64,000 nucleotides of DNA from Mortierella alpina (Eukaryota > Mortierellomycota > Mortierellomycetes > Mortierellales > Mortierellaceae), in NCBI GenBank assembly GCA_029449245.1, contig JANATF010000024.1:62001-126000 (forward strand), written 5' to 3'. The position numbers and the translations under genes were made by a program. This document shows, one piece after another, positions 33,145 to 44,202 of this stretch (within the stretch, counting starts at the first letter, position 1; each line of letters begins with the position of its first letter). The notes under the pieces were generated by a model. That model saw only the letters and a program-made list of their open reading frames with translations, searched no databases and was not told the origin of the DNA.

Positions 33145-36100
33145 CTATCGGATGTTAACCAGCACCTGCTCTCGGGCAGCTCTCCAGCAAAGACTCGATC
33201 GCGTTTCTTTGAAAAAAAAGTGAGGGATGGGGAAAGAGTTAGCACATATGCATTCACGTCGCATTCACCGAGAACCATTTTCATCAAGCAGTGTGTTCCT
33301 TACCTGTGATGACAAGTTGGGCAATCTCCTCGTACAGTGAACGCATTCTAGCCGCCTCCTCGTCTACAGTGTCGTTCTCGCCATGTCCAATGATGACTAG
33401 TTCGTCATAATCCTCCTCTTCTTCCTCCTCTTCTTCTTCCTCCGAGTTGTCGCCAACCGCTGCAGACCCTGAACCGTGTAGTAATGCAGCCGGGATCGCC
33501 TGGTCAACTCCTTGCTCGTGACTGCCTAGCGCTATGGGACTCTGAACAAGCGTGGCTCCACCCGTGCCCGAGCTAGTTCCAGTAACAGCATGGGTCTTTT
33601 TCTTGCGTCTGGTCTTCAGTGCCTTGATCGGCTCTAATGAGTTCATCTCTCGCCTCCGCTGAATCTGCTTCCTCAAGAATTCACGCACCCTCCTTCCCTG
33701 GGCTTCTGAACGCGCCATCTCGATTTCCTTCATGGTCAGTTCGTCTCCAATCCAATCCCAAAGGACTCTCAAACATGTCTCGTTCCCAATCCTGGCAGCA
33801 AGAAGCATCGAGTTGGTAGGGCCACCTTCATCAAAGGTCTGATAGGGGTCGGCACCATGGTCCAACATCCAATCCAGCAACTCTTCCTGGTCCTGTTGAT
33901 CTGGACGCTCAATGGCATCATGTAATGGCGATCGTCCCATATTGCCCTTGGCATTGATGTCTGCTCCGTGCCTGAGAAGCGTCTCGAGTGCTGGGATCGG
34001 CTTCTTTTGACAGCTGACTGCAATGTGCATGGCCGTGTTGCCCTTGGAATCCTGATCCGAGCATCCGCGCGGGTTATGACTCAAGATTAGATTCAGTACT
34101 TCAACCGGGTCTTGGTTGTGTTCTGCCACATGGAAGATCGACTGGGCGGTAAGTACAGCGCCCTTTGAGAGCAGGAGTGTCATCGAAGGCACGGGGTCTG
34201 GACAGTATCGGGTCAAGAGATCCATGCATGTCCAGTCGCTTCCTGTCTTTTTGGTAAAGTCTGCGCCTGCATCCAACAGCAGCTGAATGCACTCGTAGGG
34301 CTCTGGGTTATAGCGTACCAGCGAGTGCAGCACTGTCCAGTCCTTGTGTCCGATCGCAGTCGCATCCGCACCCTTTTCGAGCAAAAGCTTGAACAATTCC
34401 AGAGGCTGGTTGTTGGCTCGGGCTACCAAGTGCAGTGAGGTCCAGTCGCTCTTGGTCTTTGCATTCACATCGGCCCCAGCCTCGATCAACAACCGCATGC
34501 TCTCAAGGGGATCTGAGCAATAGTTGGCCAAAAAGTGAAGGATGCTCCACCCGTCCTGAGTAGTCACTGTTGGGTCGGCTCCACACTGAAGCAAAAACCG
34601 GATCGATTCCAAAGGCTGGGGGGTGCAACGGGCCACACTATGCAAGACGGACCATCCGTTCTTACCCACAGCATTCACGTCAGCTCCGTGTCCGACCAGG
34701 ATCTTGAGGGCTTCCAGTGGATCTTCGTTTGAGTTGGCCAGGAGGTGAGTGGGAGACCAGCCATCGGCCGTCTTGTCGTGGACAGTCGCTCCAGCCTCCA
34801 GCAACAGTCGAAGGGCCTCCATTGGCTTTTTGTTGCTGTAGACCAAAAAGTGGAGCGTGGTCCACTTTTTCTTTCCTTGTTTGTTGACATCCACCCCTGC
34901 GTCCAGTAACACCTTGATTGATTCAAAGGACTCGACTGGATCCTGACAATGCTTTGCTAAAGAGTGCAGTGCGGTGGCATGTCCAGCCTTGAGCACATTC
35001 ACGTCGACTCCTGCCTTGACCAACAGCTTGATTCCCTCCAGAGGCGATCGGTTGTAGCGGACCAGACAATGCAGCACACTCCAGCCGTCTGCGCCAATCA
35101 CATTCACGTCTGCGCCATTTTCTAGTAGGTAGGCGAGGGCCTCGACAGGCTCTGGGTTGTCCTTGGCGGTGTAGTGGAGGGCAGTCCATTGCTTGATGGT
35201 CTTTGCATTGACGTCGACTCCGTGCTCGACCACCAGCTTGATGGTCTTGAGCATATCCTTGCTTGCTCTCGAGTATTCACCCTTGAAGATGCAGCGCGCT
35301 AGCGCATGCAGTACCGTGCAATGCTCGTCCGTCTCGGAATGGACGGACACCCCGTGCTCGATCAGGTACTTTATGCAGTCATATGGCTCGGCGTTGTATC
35401 GCGCAAACGTGTGCATGACACTCCAGCCATGAACGCTGATGGCCTTGACGTCAGCGCCTAGGGATACCAGCAACTTCATGGCCTCGAGACAGCCTGGACG
35501 ATATGAATGGGCGAGTGTGTGCAGGACAGAGAGCCCCTTTTCCGTAGCGTGGTTGACGTCTGCGCCATGCTGCACAAGGAGCTTGATGGACTCGAGGGCC
35601 TCGGGCTGCTCCTGAACGAGGATGTGCAGCGGGGTTGCGCCGTCGGTCCTGAGGGCCATGGGGCTGTAGCCTTCGTGGAGGAGGATGTCGATCATGTTCC
35701 AGAGCACAGCCGGGTCCTGGTGGATTACGTACTGACAGGCGAGATGCAGATAGGTCTGGTTCTGGCCCAAGGGCTTGTCCCGCTTGAGCTGTCCTGGCCG
35801 CGCATACAACGCATACTCGGCCGACACGGGAGCGGCCTGCAAGGATGCATGTCTTTGGCGATAGGATTGGGTTGCAGCGACAGCCATGAGCGAGAATGGA
35901 TGCTGGTCATTGTCGTGGTAAGTGCGCTGGCTGCTGCTGGTGCTGCCAGACGTTGCTGTTGCGGTCCCTCCTCTGGTCGAGGGTGCTCGTTTTGATGATG
36001 CTGATGCTGATGAAGAGGTGTATGGGGAAACTGCTGCGGAGAAGGAGGAAAGAGGCGCGGCAGCGAGACGAGAGCGCCGCCGCATGGCGAGGATGAATGC

Positions 36101-36259
36101 GACGGCATGGTAGTCGCCCGCCCTTACCGAGATCTCCATGGGTTCCGCAGGCGGGTTTTCGATTGAGTACTGGCCAAAGCGCAGCTTGAGCCACTCGAGG
36201 TCAGCGTCGCCCGAGGGCTCAGCGAGCGAGTGTGTCTGCGGGTGGAGCGGGGGCGACAT
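33145..36259 (-). CDS. Ankyrin-repeat protein with regular 35-36-residue repeats
   Basis: Two exons: 36259-33304 and 33206-33145. The donor GTAAGG and acceptor CAAAG give a spliced tail ending in VLVNIR, in place of read-through into the intron. The product is about 1,005 residues. The N-terminal 150 residues are Ser/Ala-rich. From about residue 170 to 870 some 17 ankyrin repeats follow a uniform pattern (DGWSVLHxLxRxNxxPLExIKLLLxxGADVN). Next come a basic Arg/Lys segment (LRKQIQRRREMN) and an acidic run of 14 consecutive Glu and Asp. The repeats resemble each other far more than usual ankyrin repeats, implying recent internal duplication. Ankyrin arrays bind proteins; no catalytic domain is attached. 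Confidence 0.9.
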
Positions 36260-37063
36260 GGCAGTTGCTGCTATTGCAAAGGTGGTTGGGAAGGAAGGCT
36301 AAGATGAGAAGTAGGGATGTATTAATAAATAAAGGAGAGAGAAGAGAAGAGACGAGAGCGAGAGCAAGAGACGACAAGACAAGGATGATGACCTAGAGGT
36401 CAAATCGGCACGAGCAAGGCACAAGGCAAACAAGAGCCAATGACGAAAAGGAAAAAAGAACAAAGGAGCAGACATGTGGATCGGACAACAGAGCATTCGC
36501 TCCTTGTCCGTCGCTGTGCCTTTTTCCAGTGTCCGCATCAGCATATGCTGCTGCTGCTGCTGAAGTGAGTGACCCTTCGAGAGAGCGCATATCGTATGTG
36601 TGAGAGTGTGTGGGTGTGTGGGTGTGTGGGTGTGTCCCCTTGGGACCCCTTGACTCCTGCCCCATGTCCCTCCTTGGGTGTGTCAAGTGGTGTGTATTTG
36701 CCACGAAAGCAACAAACGAGGCCTGTTTCAACAAGCCCATGCTATGGCTACTTACACTCTCTGGCTGCTCTGCTGTGTGCCGAGGCAATGCGAGCGGTGT
36801 GTGTGTGTGTGGGTGTGTGGGTGTGTGGGTGTGTGAGCTCAAGGAGGCAACAGTATATATGCGGGATTGCAGAGGATGGGACAGCGGAAGAAGACCTGAG
36901 GCGCTAAAAGGGAATCAGGATGGGGATGAGAGGATGAGAGAACGAGGATGAGGAGATTTGCTGCTGAGCGGGCCACAAGACGGGGATGCTTGTGTGGAGA
37001 ATCTTGGGGGTGGCTAGTGCAACTGGCGGATCGGGCCTTGCTACTCTGCGCCTCTTACGCACG
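36260..37063. promoter_or_regulatory. Upstream region of the ankyrin gene with GT microsatellites
   Basis: Carries two GTGTGTGGGTGT arrays (about 36603-36636 and 36797-36834) and a GCT repeat at 36546-36561. Otherwise purine- or pyrimidine-biased, with no gene. Such GT tracts are variable and can form Z-DNA. Confidence 0.55.
36597..36836. repeat. Paired (GT)n / GTGTGTGGGTGT microsatellites
   Basis: Two GT-rich arrays about 160 bp apart in the ankyrin upstream region, both built on GTGTGGGTGT units. Confidence 0.8.
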
Positions 37064-37565
37064 TCAAACATACGCAGCTCCCGACAAACCACCATCAAGC
37101 GGCACTTGTCTTATTATCTGGTGATGATAAACCGTACAAGAGGCCAACAGCTGGTGCTTTTCCATCCCGTAAGTATGCGCAACTTTCCACTGGGCAGTCT
37201 TCGTGAAGGACCAGCCATCCACCAAAACTGCGCCCCTGACATTCTGCGCGTTGCTCAAAATGTCCCTGACGCAGACAAATACTGCAAAGGTTGTTAACGG
37301 GTTCACTCAAATTTGCTCCTTGCTCCTGTCTCGAGTCGAACTGTCCTCTTCTCCGAGAATCTGGATACCGCGGAGATCGGACCCATTGAATGTTACACCA
37401 GTCCGAACCAAGGCAGCGATAGACTTGTTTAGTGCAGTCGGAATTAGCACCGTTACAAGGGTGAGGACCACTGGCTGTGGAACAATAGCGGTGCTGCATG
37501 TACGCTGAAGTCGAGGCATCGGTTCCCAGCAGGATAGCGATCAAGGTAGCAGGGAAATATATCAT
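37064..37565 (-). CDS. Putative small secreted cysteine-containing protein
   Basis: A minus-strand frame opens at an ATG (37565) with a likely signal peptide (MIYFPATLIAILLGTDASTS). A compact segment with five cysteines within 40 residues follows: YCSTASGPHPCNGANSDC, then RCLGSDWCN. The downstream structure is unclear. The unspliced frame reads to the end, but a donor GTAACA right after GSDW and an acceptor TTTGCAG would switch frames. I recognise no family. The signal peptide and cysteine clustering argue for a real secreted product; the exact 3' end is not settled. Confidence 0.4.
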
Positions 37566-38869
37566 CCATGCAGTACAGAATTATTGAATCGCCATATACA
37601 ACACTTGATGACAGACGCACGGTATCCTGTCACTGTCATGTGGCCTTACTTTGTAGGGCCTGGTCAACGATGTCTCGTTTGTTTGCGCGTATAGTGCAAG
37701 TCTTCTTGTGCAGCTGACTGGATAGTGGTCCTTAACAGCAGGCCGTGAGGTTCTTGCGAGGAATCTACAGAAGAGATCGCCAGTGTGGCGACTTCTAGGA
37801 CGTTGCTTGCGATTGCTATCCACGGTACTCGTTTTCATAGTTTGTGGGTACCAATGCGAGCTGAGAGTGCTGAGATGCGATGCGGGTCGGTTTAATACCC
37901 CAGGCAAGTACGATTTCTTTACCACCCACACTCGGATTGTTTTCGACGAACTGAGGTAGAGGGGCAGAGGGAGAGGTTTCTAGAAAATGTGGATTGTACC
38001 AAGGAGAGCGCGGGTTGGAAAAATAAGGGGAGGCAGGACCTCTTTTTGTCGATCTCCATGATCTCCTCCCGATGTCGTATCTGCACTTCCACCTACGACG
38101 ATCAAAGTACAACAGTACGGTTACCCCTCTCTTAATCCATCCGCATGCATCTACTGCTAGCCAGCCTTTCAAACTCAGTCCTCAGTTCGACGTGGCCTTT
38201 CGCGTATGTCTGAACATCCACTACTGGATCTTGCTTCAGTACGGGTCCAGCTTTGGACCAAATTACAAGGCAACGGCTTCTGGCCCGGTAATCTGACGGA
38301 AGATATTGAGCTGCCGCCATAGACCAGCTGCACTCCTGCGTTGACCTAGAAAAAAAAACGCCAATGTGCGTCCCAGTCATTCATTAGAAATGGCAAGATA
38401 TCTACTGTATTTACTCCAGACCCTCGTTTGTCAAGATTTGATGTGCTCAGTAGTGCGTGCTCAGGATGCAGATGAAGACGGTTGAATCCGTTTGCGGGGC
38501 TGCTTGAGGACGGCTAGCTCACCATTCGTGGGTTTTCAATGAGGAAGACAATAGTGTCATTGTGTCTGGCCCTTATGTTTTGTGCCCGATCCTGCGATCA
38601 GTTTCGGCCGCGAGGAAGGATTTCAGAATCAAAGCGCGCTGTTTATTATCGAAGGGGCTCTGTGAGAGGAGGGGTAAGGAGTTGGCAACACTCAAATCCA
38701 TTCACATGTGCATGCGTCGTGCGAGGGTCATCTTGAGCAAATCTGGCAATGAAAGGCGATCCAAGAAAGCATCGGCCATAAGAGCCCAAGGCGGGCTCGA
38801 CTGGGGCGGGGGAAAGAAGCTTGCGATGACCAAACTGAAAAAAAAAAAGATCTGTTGACCGGTGAGGTG
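37566..38869. other. Intergenic, no gene recognised
   Basis: Short frames on both strands give random-looking translations. The right end is the 3' flank of the GCR1-like gene on the minus strand. Nothing else is supported. Confidence 0.5.
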
Positions 38870-41800
38870 CTACGCAGTCTTGATATCAGCCAGCACCTTG
38901 CCAAGCACCTTGATGTCCACATTGAGGGAGATTCGTTTCTGTTCCAGCTCCTCAAGAGCCTGCTTGACCTGCATGCCACGTAAACGGACCAGCTTCTCGG
39001 CCTCCACAAGAACCATCCGTTGATCTCGATACAGCTCACGTTCCTCCACCGGCAGCCAGGAGAGATCGCCGTAACGCCGGTTCATAGACGAGATGGACGG
39101 ATTGCCGTTGATCCCTTCCATCCACTCTGTCCAGATATCAAACACGGTCTTGTTGTCCTTGTTCATGTGATACTGGAATTGCGAGCTCGACCGCACCGCT
39201 GCCTCTCCTGCAGCCGGTCCTGAAGCTACTGCAGCAGCTGGAGCTGTGGCCGACGCTGTGCCTGGTGCTGTAGTCGGTGCTCTGGTCAGTGCTGTGGCAG
39301 GAGCGGTAGTCGTGACCAAAGTGGGTACCGAATTTGTTGGTGTGCTCACTGGAGACATGGAGGTATTCGAGTTGGTCTCAGAAGTCTGAATGAGCGTGCC
39401 ATTGCTTGATTTCCGACTTGCGCTCCGCGTCCGTACTGTCATAGCGCCGGTAGCAACTTCTGTTGAAACTGGGGCAGGGACTTGAGCCAAGGCGATAACA
39501 GATGCTGGAGTGACTGCTGGAGCTGACACGGGGGCCAATGTCAACACTGAAGTTGGCGTCGATGTGATCGAGGCCGAAGGGAGGCTTGTATCCATAGCAT
39601 TGGATCCTTGTGAAGGATCAGAGCCGGCCGACGGCACCGAAGTCATGGCTGCGGTTGCTGCTGTCACTGTTGTTGCAGTGGTTGTTACACTACTGTCCCT
39701 AGTGGCACCCTTGCTGTATGGGCCAGGATCTTGTGTCATGCTTGAGGCCATGAATCTCGTGAGGAGCGCATTGGCGTACACAAGAGCCAGAGCATTGTTC
39801 GATGGCACTCCGGTCGGCTTTGTCGTCGGTAATGGAGGCCGGGGGGTTGCTTGTGCTTGACTACTTGCACGGGTTCTCGGGTTAGTGGAGTAGATCACTT
39901 GCGTTGGAGCCTGCGACGGCGCCTGCACCGTAGCTCCAGGTGTGTTTTCGAGTGTCTGTGTAGTTGCCGGGGTGGTGGTGGTGGCGTTTGCGCCTGTGGT
40001 TTGATTCATCCCCGGCTCTTTGGCGTGAAGGCGATTGGAGTCCAGAGTTGACGACGTCTGAGCCAAAGCTGAGTTGCCCACTGCACTTACATCCCCAAGG
40101 GCTTCCTCAACAGCCTTCTTGTAAGATCTAGACCCCACTGACGACGTTGCGGAAGTAAGAGGCTGGCCAGGAGGCAGCTGCGCCGAGAGACTCTCTCTTG
40201 AAACGGTGCTTGAGGCGGGTGTGGACGTGAGCGTCGGCATTTGTGCGATGGGGTCCTTCAAAGGGGCTAATGCCGATGGTGGTCTTGCATTCATGCCGTA
40301 CGCTTTAGGTGCCATGCTCGCGGGTATAGGAACTGCAGCTGTTGTAGTTGGCAGAAGGTTCGCAGGATGTGTGTCCGCTGCTGGAGCTACCTGACTTGCG
40401 GTAGATGCCTCTAAAGCCTCCTTCATCCTGGTCGGGGTCTTGGGTGTGGTGCTCTTGTTCCGCTTCTTCGCAGACGGGGATGGCGTAAAGAACTTTAGGT
40501 CCATGAGGCGGCTATTACGGACAAGTTCATCCCAAATTTCGGTCGGGGTTTGCGCCTTCTGAAGATGTAATGCTTCCGAGTGAGGTGGCGTTTCCGGGGG
40601 AGGCGGTGCTTCCGGGAGAGGTGGTGCCTCCTGGAGCGGTAGTGTTGACGACGACGAGGAAAAGCCCTGGTCTCTCAGTACGCACACGGTCGAGCGACGC
40701 GGGATATCCGGTTTGCCTTTCCTCCGATGAGTATTTTCTTTGAAAAGTTTTAGCGCGAGTGACCCTATAGCGCGATTCCCCAGCTGCTCCTGAAGAGACT
40801 GAATCGCCCCCTCCTCTGTGTGACCCTCGTCAGTAATTAAGCGTGCAATTTCCCGGACGATACACCTGCACTGATTCAAGTAGTTTGAGTCCTTGGCCAT
40901 ACGCCAACGAGTTCCGTACTGTTCTTCCAGCCTCTGAATAGGTGGGTTGCCCTCAACGCCCACCGTCCACTGTTCCCACACCTGACGAATGCTTTTGTCG
41001 CCCCTGACCATTTCGTATTGGAAGGTTGAATCTCCACGATCCTCTGTCTTCCTTTCCTCGTCAGATGCCTTGTTAAAGAGCTCCATTTCTGGAACATCGT
41101 CCGGCCCGTTATCAAGAGCAGCAAGGACGCTTTTGGCAGTGCTCATAAACTTGGAGCATGTAGCAGCTTCGGTTGAGCCAGCGTCCGCCTCCCATTCCAT
41201 ATTTTTGATGTCGACAATAATATCGTCCTGGTCTCCAGTCGTTGGTAGCGCGAGGTCATCCTTGGCGTTTGGGTGCATGTTCCGCGATGTGGGATTCATC
41301 CGCGACGAGCTCCGTGTACTGTCTGGGACGTGCGAGGCTGTAGCCGGGCTTGTGTTATTTGAGACGATGACGATATCGTTGCGGGCCATCTTGATGTTCA
41401 GATCGTGGACAAGCCGCATGTGCTCTTCCAAGACTTGCAGCAACAAAGGCTCGCAAAAGATCGTTTCCAGTCCCATGTCCCTTGCCTGTTTCTGTGCACT
41501 CTGTAGGCGCCAAAAAATGCTGGCTGGGAACTGTTCACTGCTTATGCTGGTCTTTTCCTTTACGTCCCCGAGCAAGGAGGCAATGATCTTGGAAATCTCC
41601 TGGGCTTTGGCATGCGAGTTGCGGAGGAATTCCATATCCGCTGATGTTGTCTCGTGATCACGGGCCGAGCTATGCGCGAGATGATCCTTCTTGCCCTCAC
41701 CCTCCTTCTCGTCATCAGAGTCAAGGATGATGGTCGTTTGTGTGGTGTTTGTCTTGCATTTGGCTGACACAGAGCCCGAGGGAGAGTCTTTTGTTGGGGC

Positions 41801-42818
41801 CACAGCCAAAGCTCCAGGCACGAGTATGGTATCGGGGCCGAGTTGGGTCGCTGGGATGTGAGGCTCCTGTGGGGGGGAAATGCTGTCGAGAGGTCCTTTG
41901 AATTCACTATGATGAGCCGTCTGCTGCTTATCGTAATTCTTCAGTTCCTGCTTCCTCCACAGATGCAGCACTGGTAGGATCCTGGACTCTATTCCTGAAA
42001 CGGGTGCAATGGTGCGCTCCATGCGCTGGCGAAGAATATCCTCCTCCTTGGGTAGAACCTCTGTGTCGATGTACTCGATGACTTTTTCCAGCGTGACCAA
42101 GTTGCCGTCACTGAACCGTCCTCCTTCGCACCAATCCTAAGAAGTCAAAAAGGAAATGGGATGAATATTAGATATTGCATGGCTTTCCTGAAAAAGAGAA
42201 TACATCCAAGAAGTAGTTCCAAATTATGCGTGTCGCGCATAGTTGTTACCTTCCAAACATAGCGTGCATGGTGCTCCATATCTCGCCTAATGACAGCGTC
42301 CTCGTCCTCGTCCTCGTCCTCGGCGCTTGCTGGATGACGCTGGGATGGCGGGGCGGCTGTCGTGGCAAGCTTTGTTTTATACTTTTTAGACCGACGAGAG
42401 CTGCTGCTGTACTCGCCCCGGCCGCTGCTGTCGACTTCGGACGAAAGCCTTTGGTGCTTTTTGTGTCGCTTGCTGGCTTTTCTTGATTTTCTATGTCTTG
42501 GCGAGCGAGATCGCGAACGGGATCTGGAACGGGTGCCTGAATGCGATCGAGAAGGCGATCTGGATCTCGAAGGGGCTTCAGACCACGAATTGCCGCGAGA
42601 GCGAGAGCGAGATATGCGGTCATCCTCCCATGTGTCCTGCAGCGCAGAAGCAGAAGAGGTTGGACATTAGCATTGAAGTCATTGGATCCGCCTGCAGCGA
42701 TGCTAGAATTGATTAAGAAACAGACTCTCACCCGCCCAACTGCGTTTCTGCTGCGCTTCCTTTGCCGGTCCATCGGATGAGACTGGTCGGGTATTTCAAG
42801 GTCGTATTGTCTGCTCAT
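38870..42818 (-). CDS. GCR1-domain regulator with RS-rich N-terminus and two GCR1-type domains
   Basis: Three exons, all phase 0: 42818-42732, 42636-42250 and 42136-38870, giving about 1,246 residues. Exon 2 is an arginine-serine region (SRSRSRG ... TRSRSRSRSRSPRHRK) followed by an acidic (ED)n run. At the exon 2/3 join is ARYVWK|DWCEGGRFSDGNLVT, then LPVLHLWRKQELKNYDKQQT. A first GCR1_C-like domain lies about residues 530-600 (IRQVWEQWTVGVEGNPPIQR ... YGTRWR). A second is at the C-terminus (VFDIWTEWMEGINGNPSISS ... RYGDLSW). A long Ala/Thr/Pro/Ser-rich linker separates them. GCR1_C binds DNA in yeast Gcr1 and also ends Crypton recombinases; no recombinase domain is visible, so a transcription factor is inferred. 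Divergent from a paralog. Confidence 0.85.
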
Positions 42819-44202
42819 CCGCAGTACGCGCGCGAGTATCACTCTGTGTGCGTTTCCACCAGCCAGGGAGGATGGGTCGCGACGATGGGATGGACTTGCG
42901 AGTAAAACGCTCGAATGCCACTTTGCTATATATCACGAGGACACGAGTAAGTGACTGCCAACAATCTCGGCAAAAATCCATCTGGCTGGTGTTCGAGACG
43001 CGTCAGGGACGCGCGCGTCGCGGTGTCGAATCTGAAGCGTGGCAACTTTTGACAGAGGTATATATAAAAAGAAGAGGCGATTGGGTTCTCAGGAGCCAGG
43101 CTGGAGCACAAAGGAAGGAGGTGGGGGAGAAGGGGTTGGTAGCAAAGCAAATTGGATGGTTGATTGCTATTTGTTTCGCGTTGTCTCTGTCAGCACCTCA
43201 GGCATGGCATGCAGCTGAGGAAGGAGGAAAGGAAAAAAAAAAGAAAAAAAAAGCAAATTTAAAGAGCGACAAAGACACATAGAGAGCGAGGAGCACGAAC
43301 CAACAAAAAATAAAGAAAGACAAGGAAAAGAAAAAAAGGGAAACAAAAGGAAGAAAGAGAAACGAGCGGGATAGGAAAAAAGGGGAAAATAGGAGAGGAG
43401 GCGAGAGGAGATTGAGAAGAGGAGAGAGAGAAAGAGAGCGCGCGCGAGAGAGAGACAGAATGAGAGAGAAGAGCGAGAGAGGGAGCGAGAGAGAGGGCGA
43501 GAGAGGAGAGGAAAGAGAAAAATAACAGACAGCACGACAGCATATGCAACTGCACCCAACAGGCAACAGCAGCATCAGAATATAAGAAAGAAAGAGGGGG
43601 GTGTTGCTGGTGGGGGGTGTTGCGAGAATAGTATGATGTGCGAGATGTGAGAGAGAGTGTGTCAAGCGGTGCCTCAAATGTGTGTCAAATGTGTATTGAC
43701 GAGTGTGCCATGGTATCGAAGGCCATGCCATGGAATGGACCCATGGGTCGAGGTATTGCCCGTGCCTATTTTTACACAACACGAACGCACCTCACCACCT
43801 TTTGCTGTCTGTCGCACTCTGCACCTTGCATCAGCAGCACACTTTGCTCTTGCGGGTCCTTTTTCTCTCACTTTTCCTCTCCCTTTCATATCGCCAAAGC
43901 TCCATATCTCCATATCTCGCTCACCCTCACTGCTCACACTCCTCACACCTTTTACACATATCGTTGTCTTCGCACAAACACACTTCATACTGTAACCATA
44001 TCGTTGTCTTCACACGCACACGCACCCTCTCCGAACTGTCCTGGCCTGCATGGTGCCATGGATGCATTACATCTCAACTCTCTCATTCATTCTCGCCATT
44101 GATTTCTGATCCTCCTTTCTATTTCCTACATTGCTCTGTTGTCCCTCACCTTCACATTCGTCCGGTAGTATTCGAGTCGCCATACCATTGCACCTCGATC
44201 CA
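42819..44202. promoter_or_regulatory. Shared divergent upstream region of the two GCR1-like genes
   Basis: About 1.4 kb between head-to-head paralogous genes. It contains a purine-rich plus strand from about 43205 to 43530, CA/TC-rich leader sequence before the ATG at 44203, and no recognisable gene. Expected to hold both promoters. Confidence 0.6.
43205..43530. repeat. Long polypurine (GA-rich) tract
   Basis: About 320 bp in which the plus strand is nearly all A and G, with GAGAGA and GCGCGCGAGAGAGAG runs near 43440. Low-complexity frames on the minus strand (Leu/Ser/Phe-rich) are artefacts of the composition. Confidence 0.85.

Noticed and set aside
36597-36836. Telomere-like or CRISPR-like repeat
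   Set aside because: The GTGTGGGTGT units are simple microsatellites without spacers, internal to a gene-bearing region.
38870-42818. Active Crypton element
   Set aside because: GCR1-type domains are present but no tyrosine recombinase motifs (R...HxxR...Y) were recognised in the protein.
43198-43782. Minus-strand Leu/Ser/Phe-rich ORFs that look like membrane proteins
   Set aside because: They are translations of the polypurine tract's complement; low-complexity artefacts.
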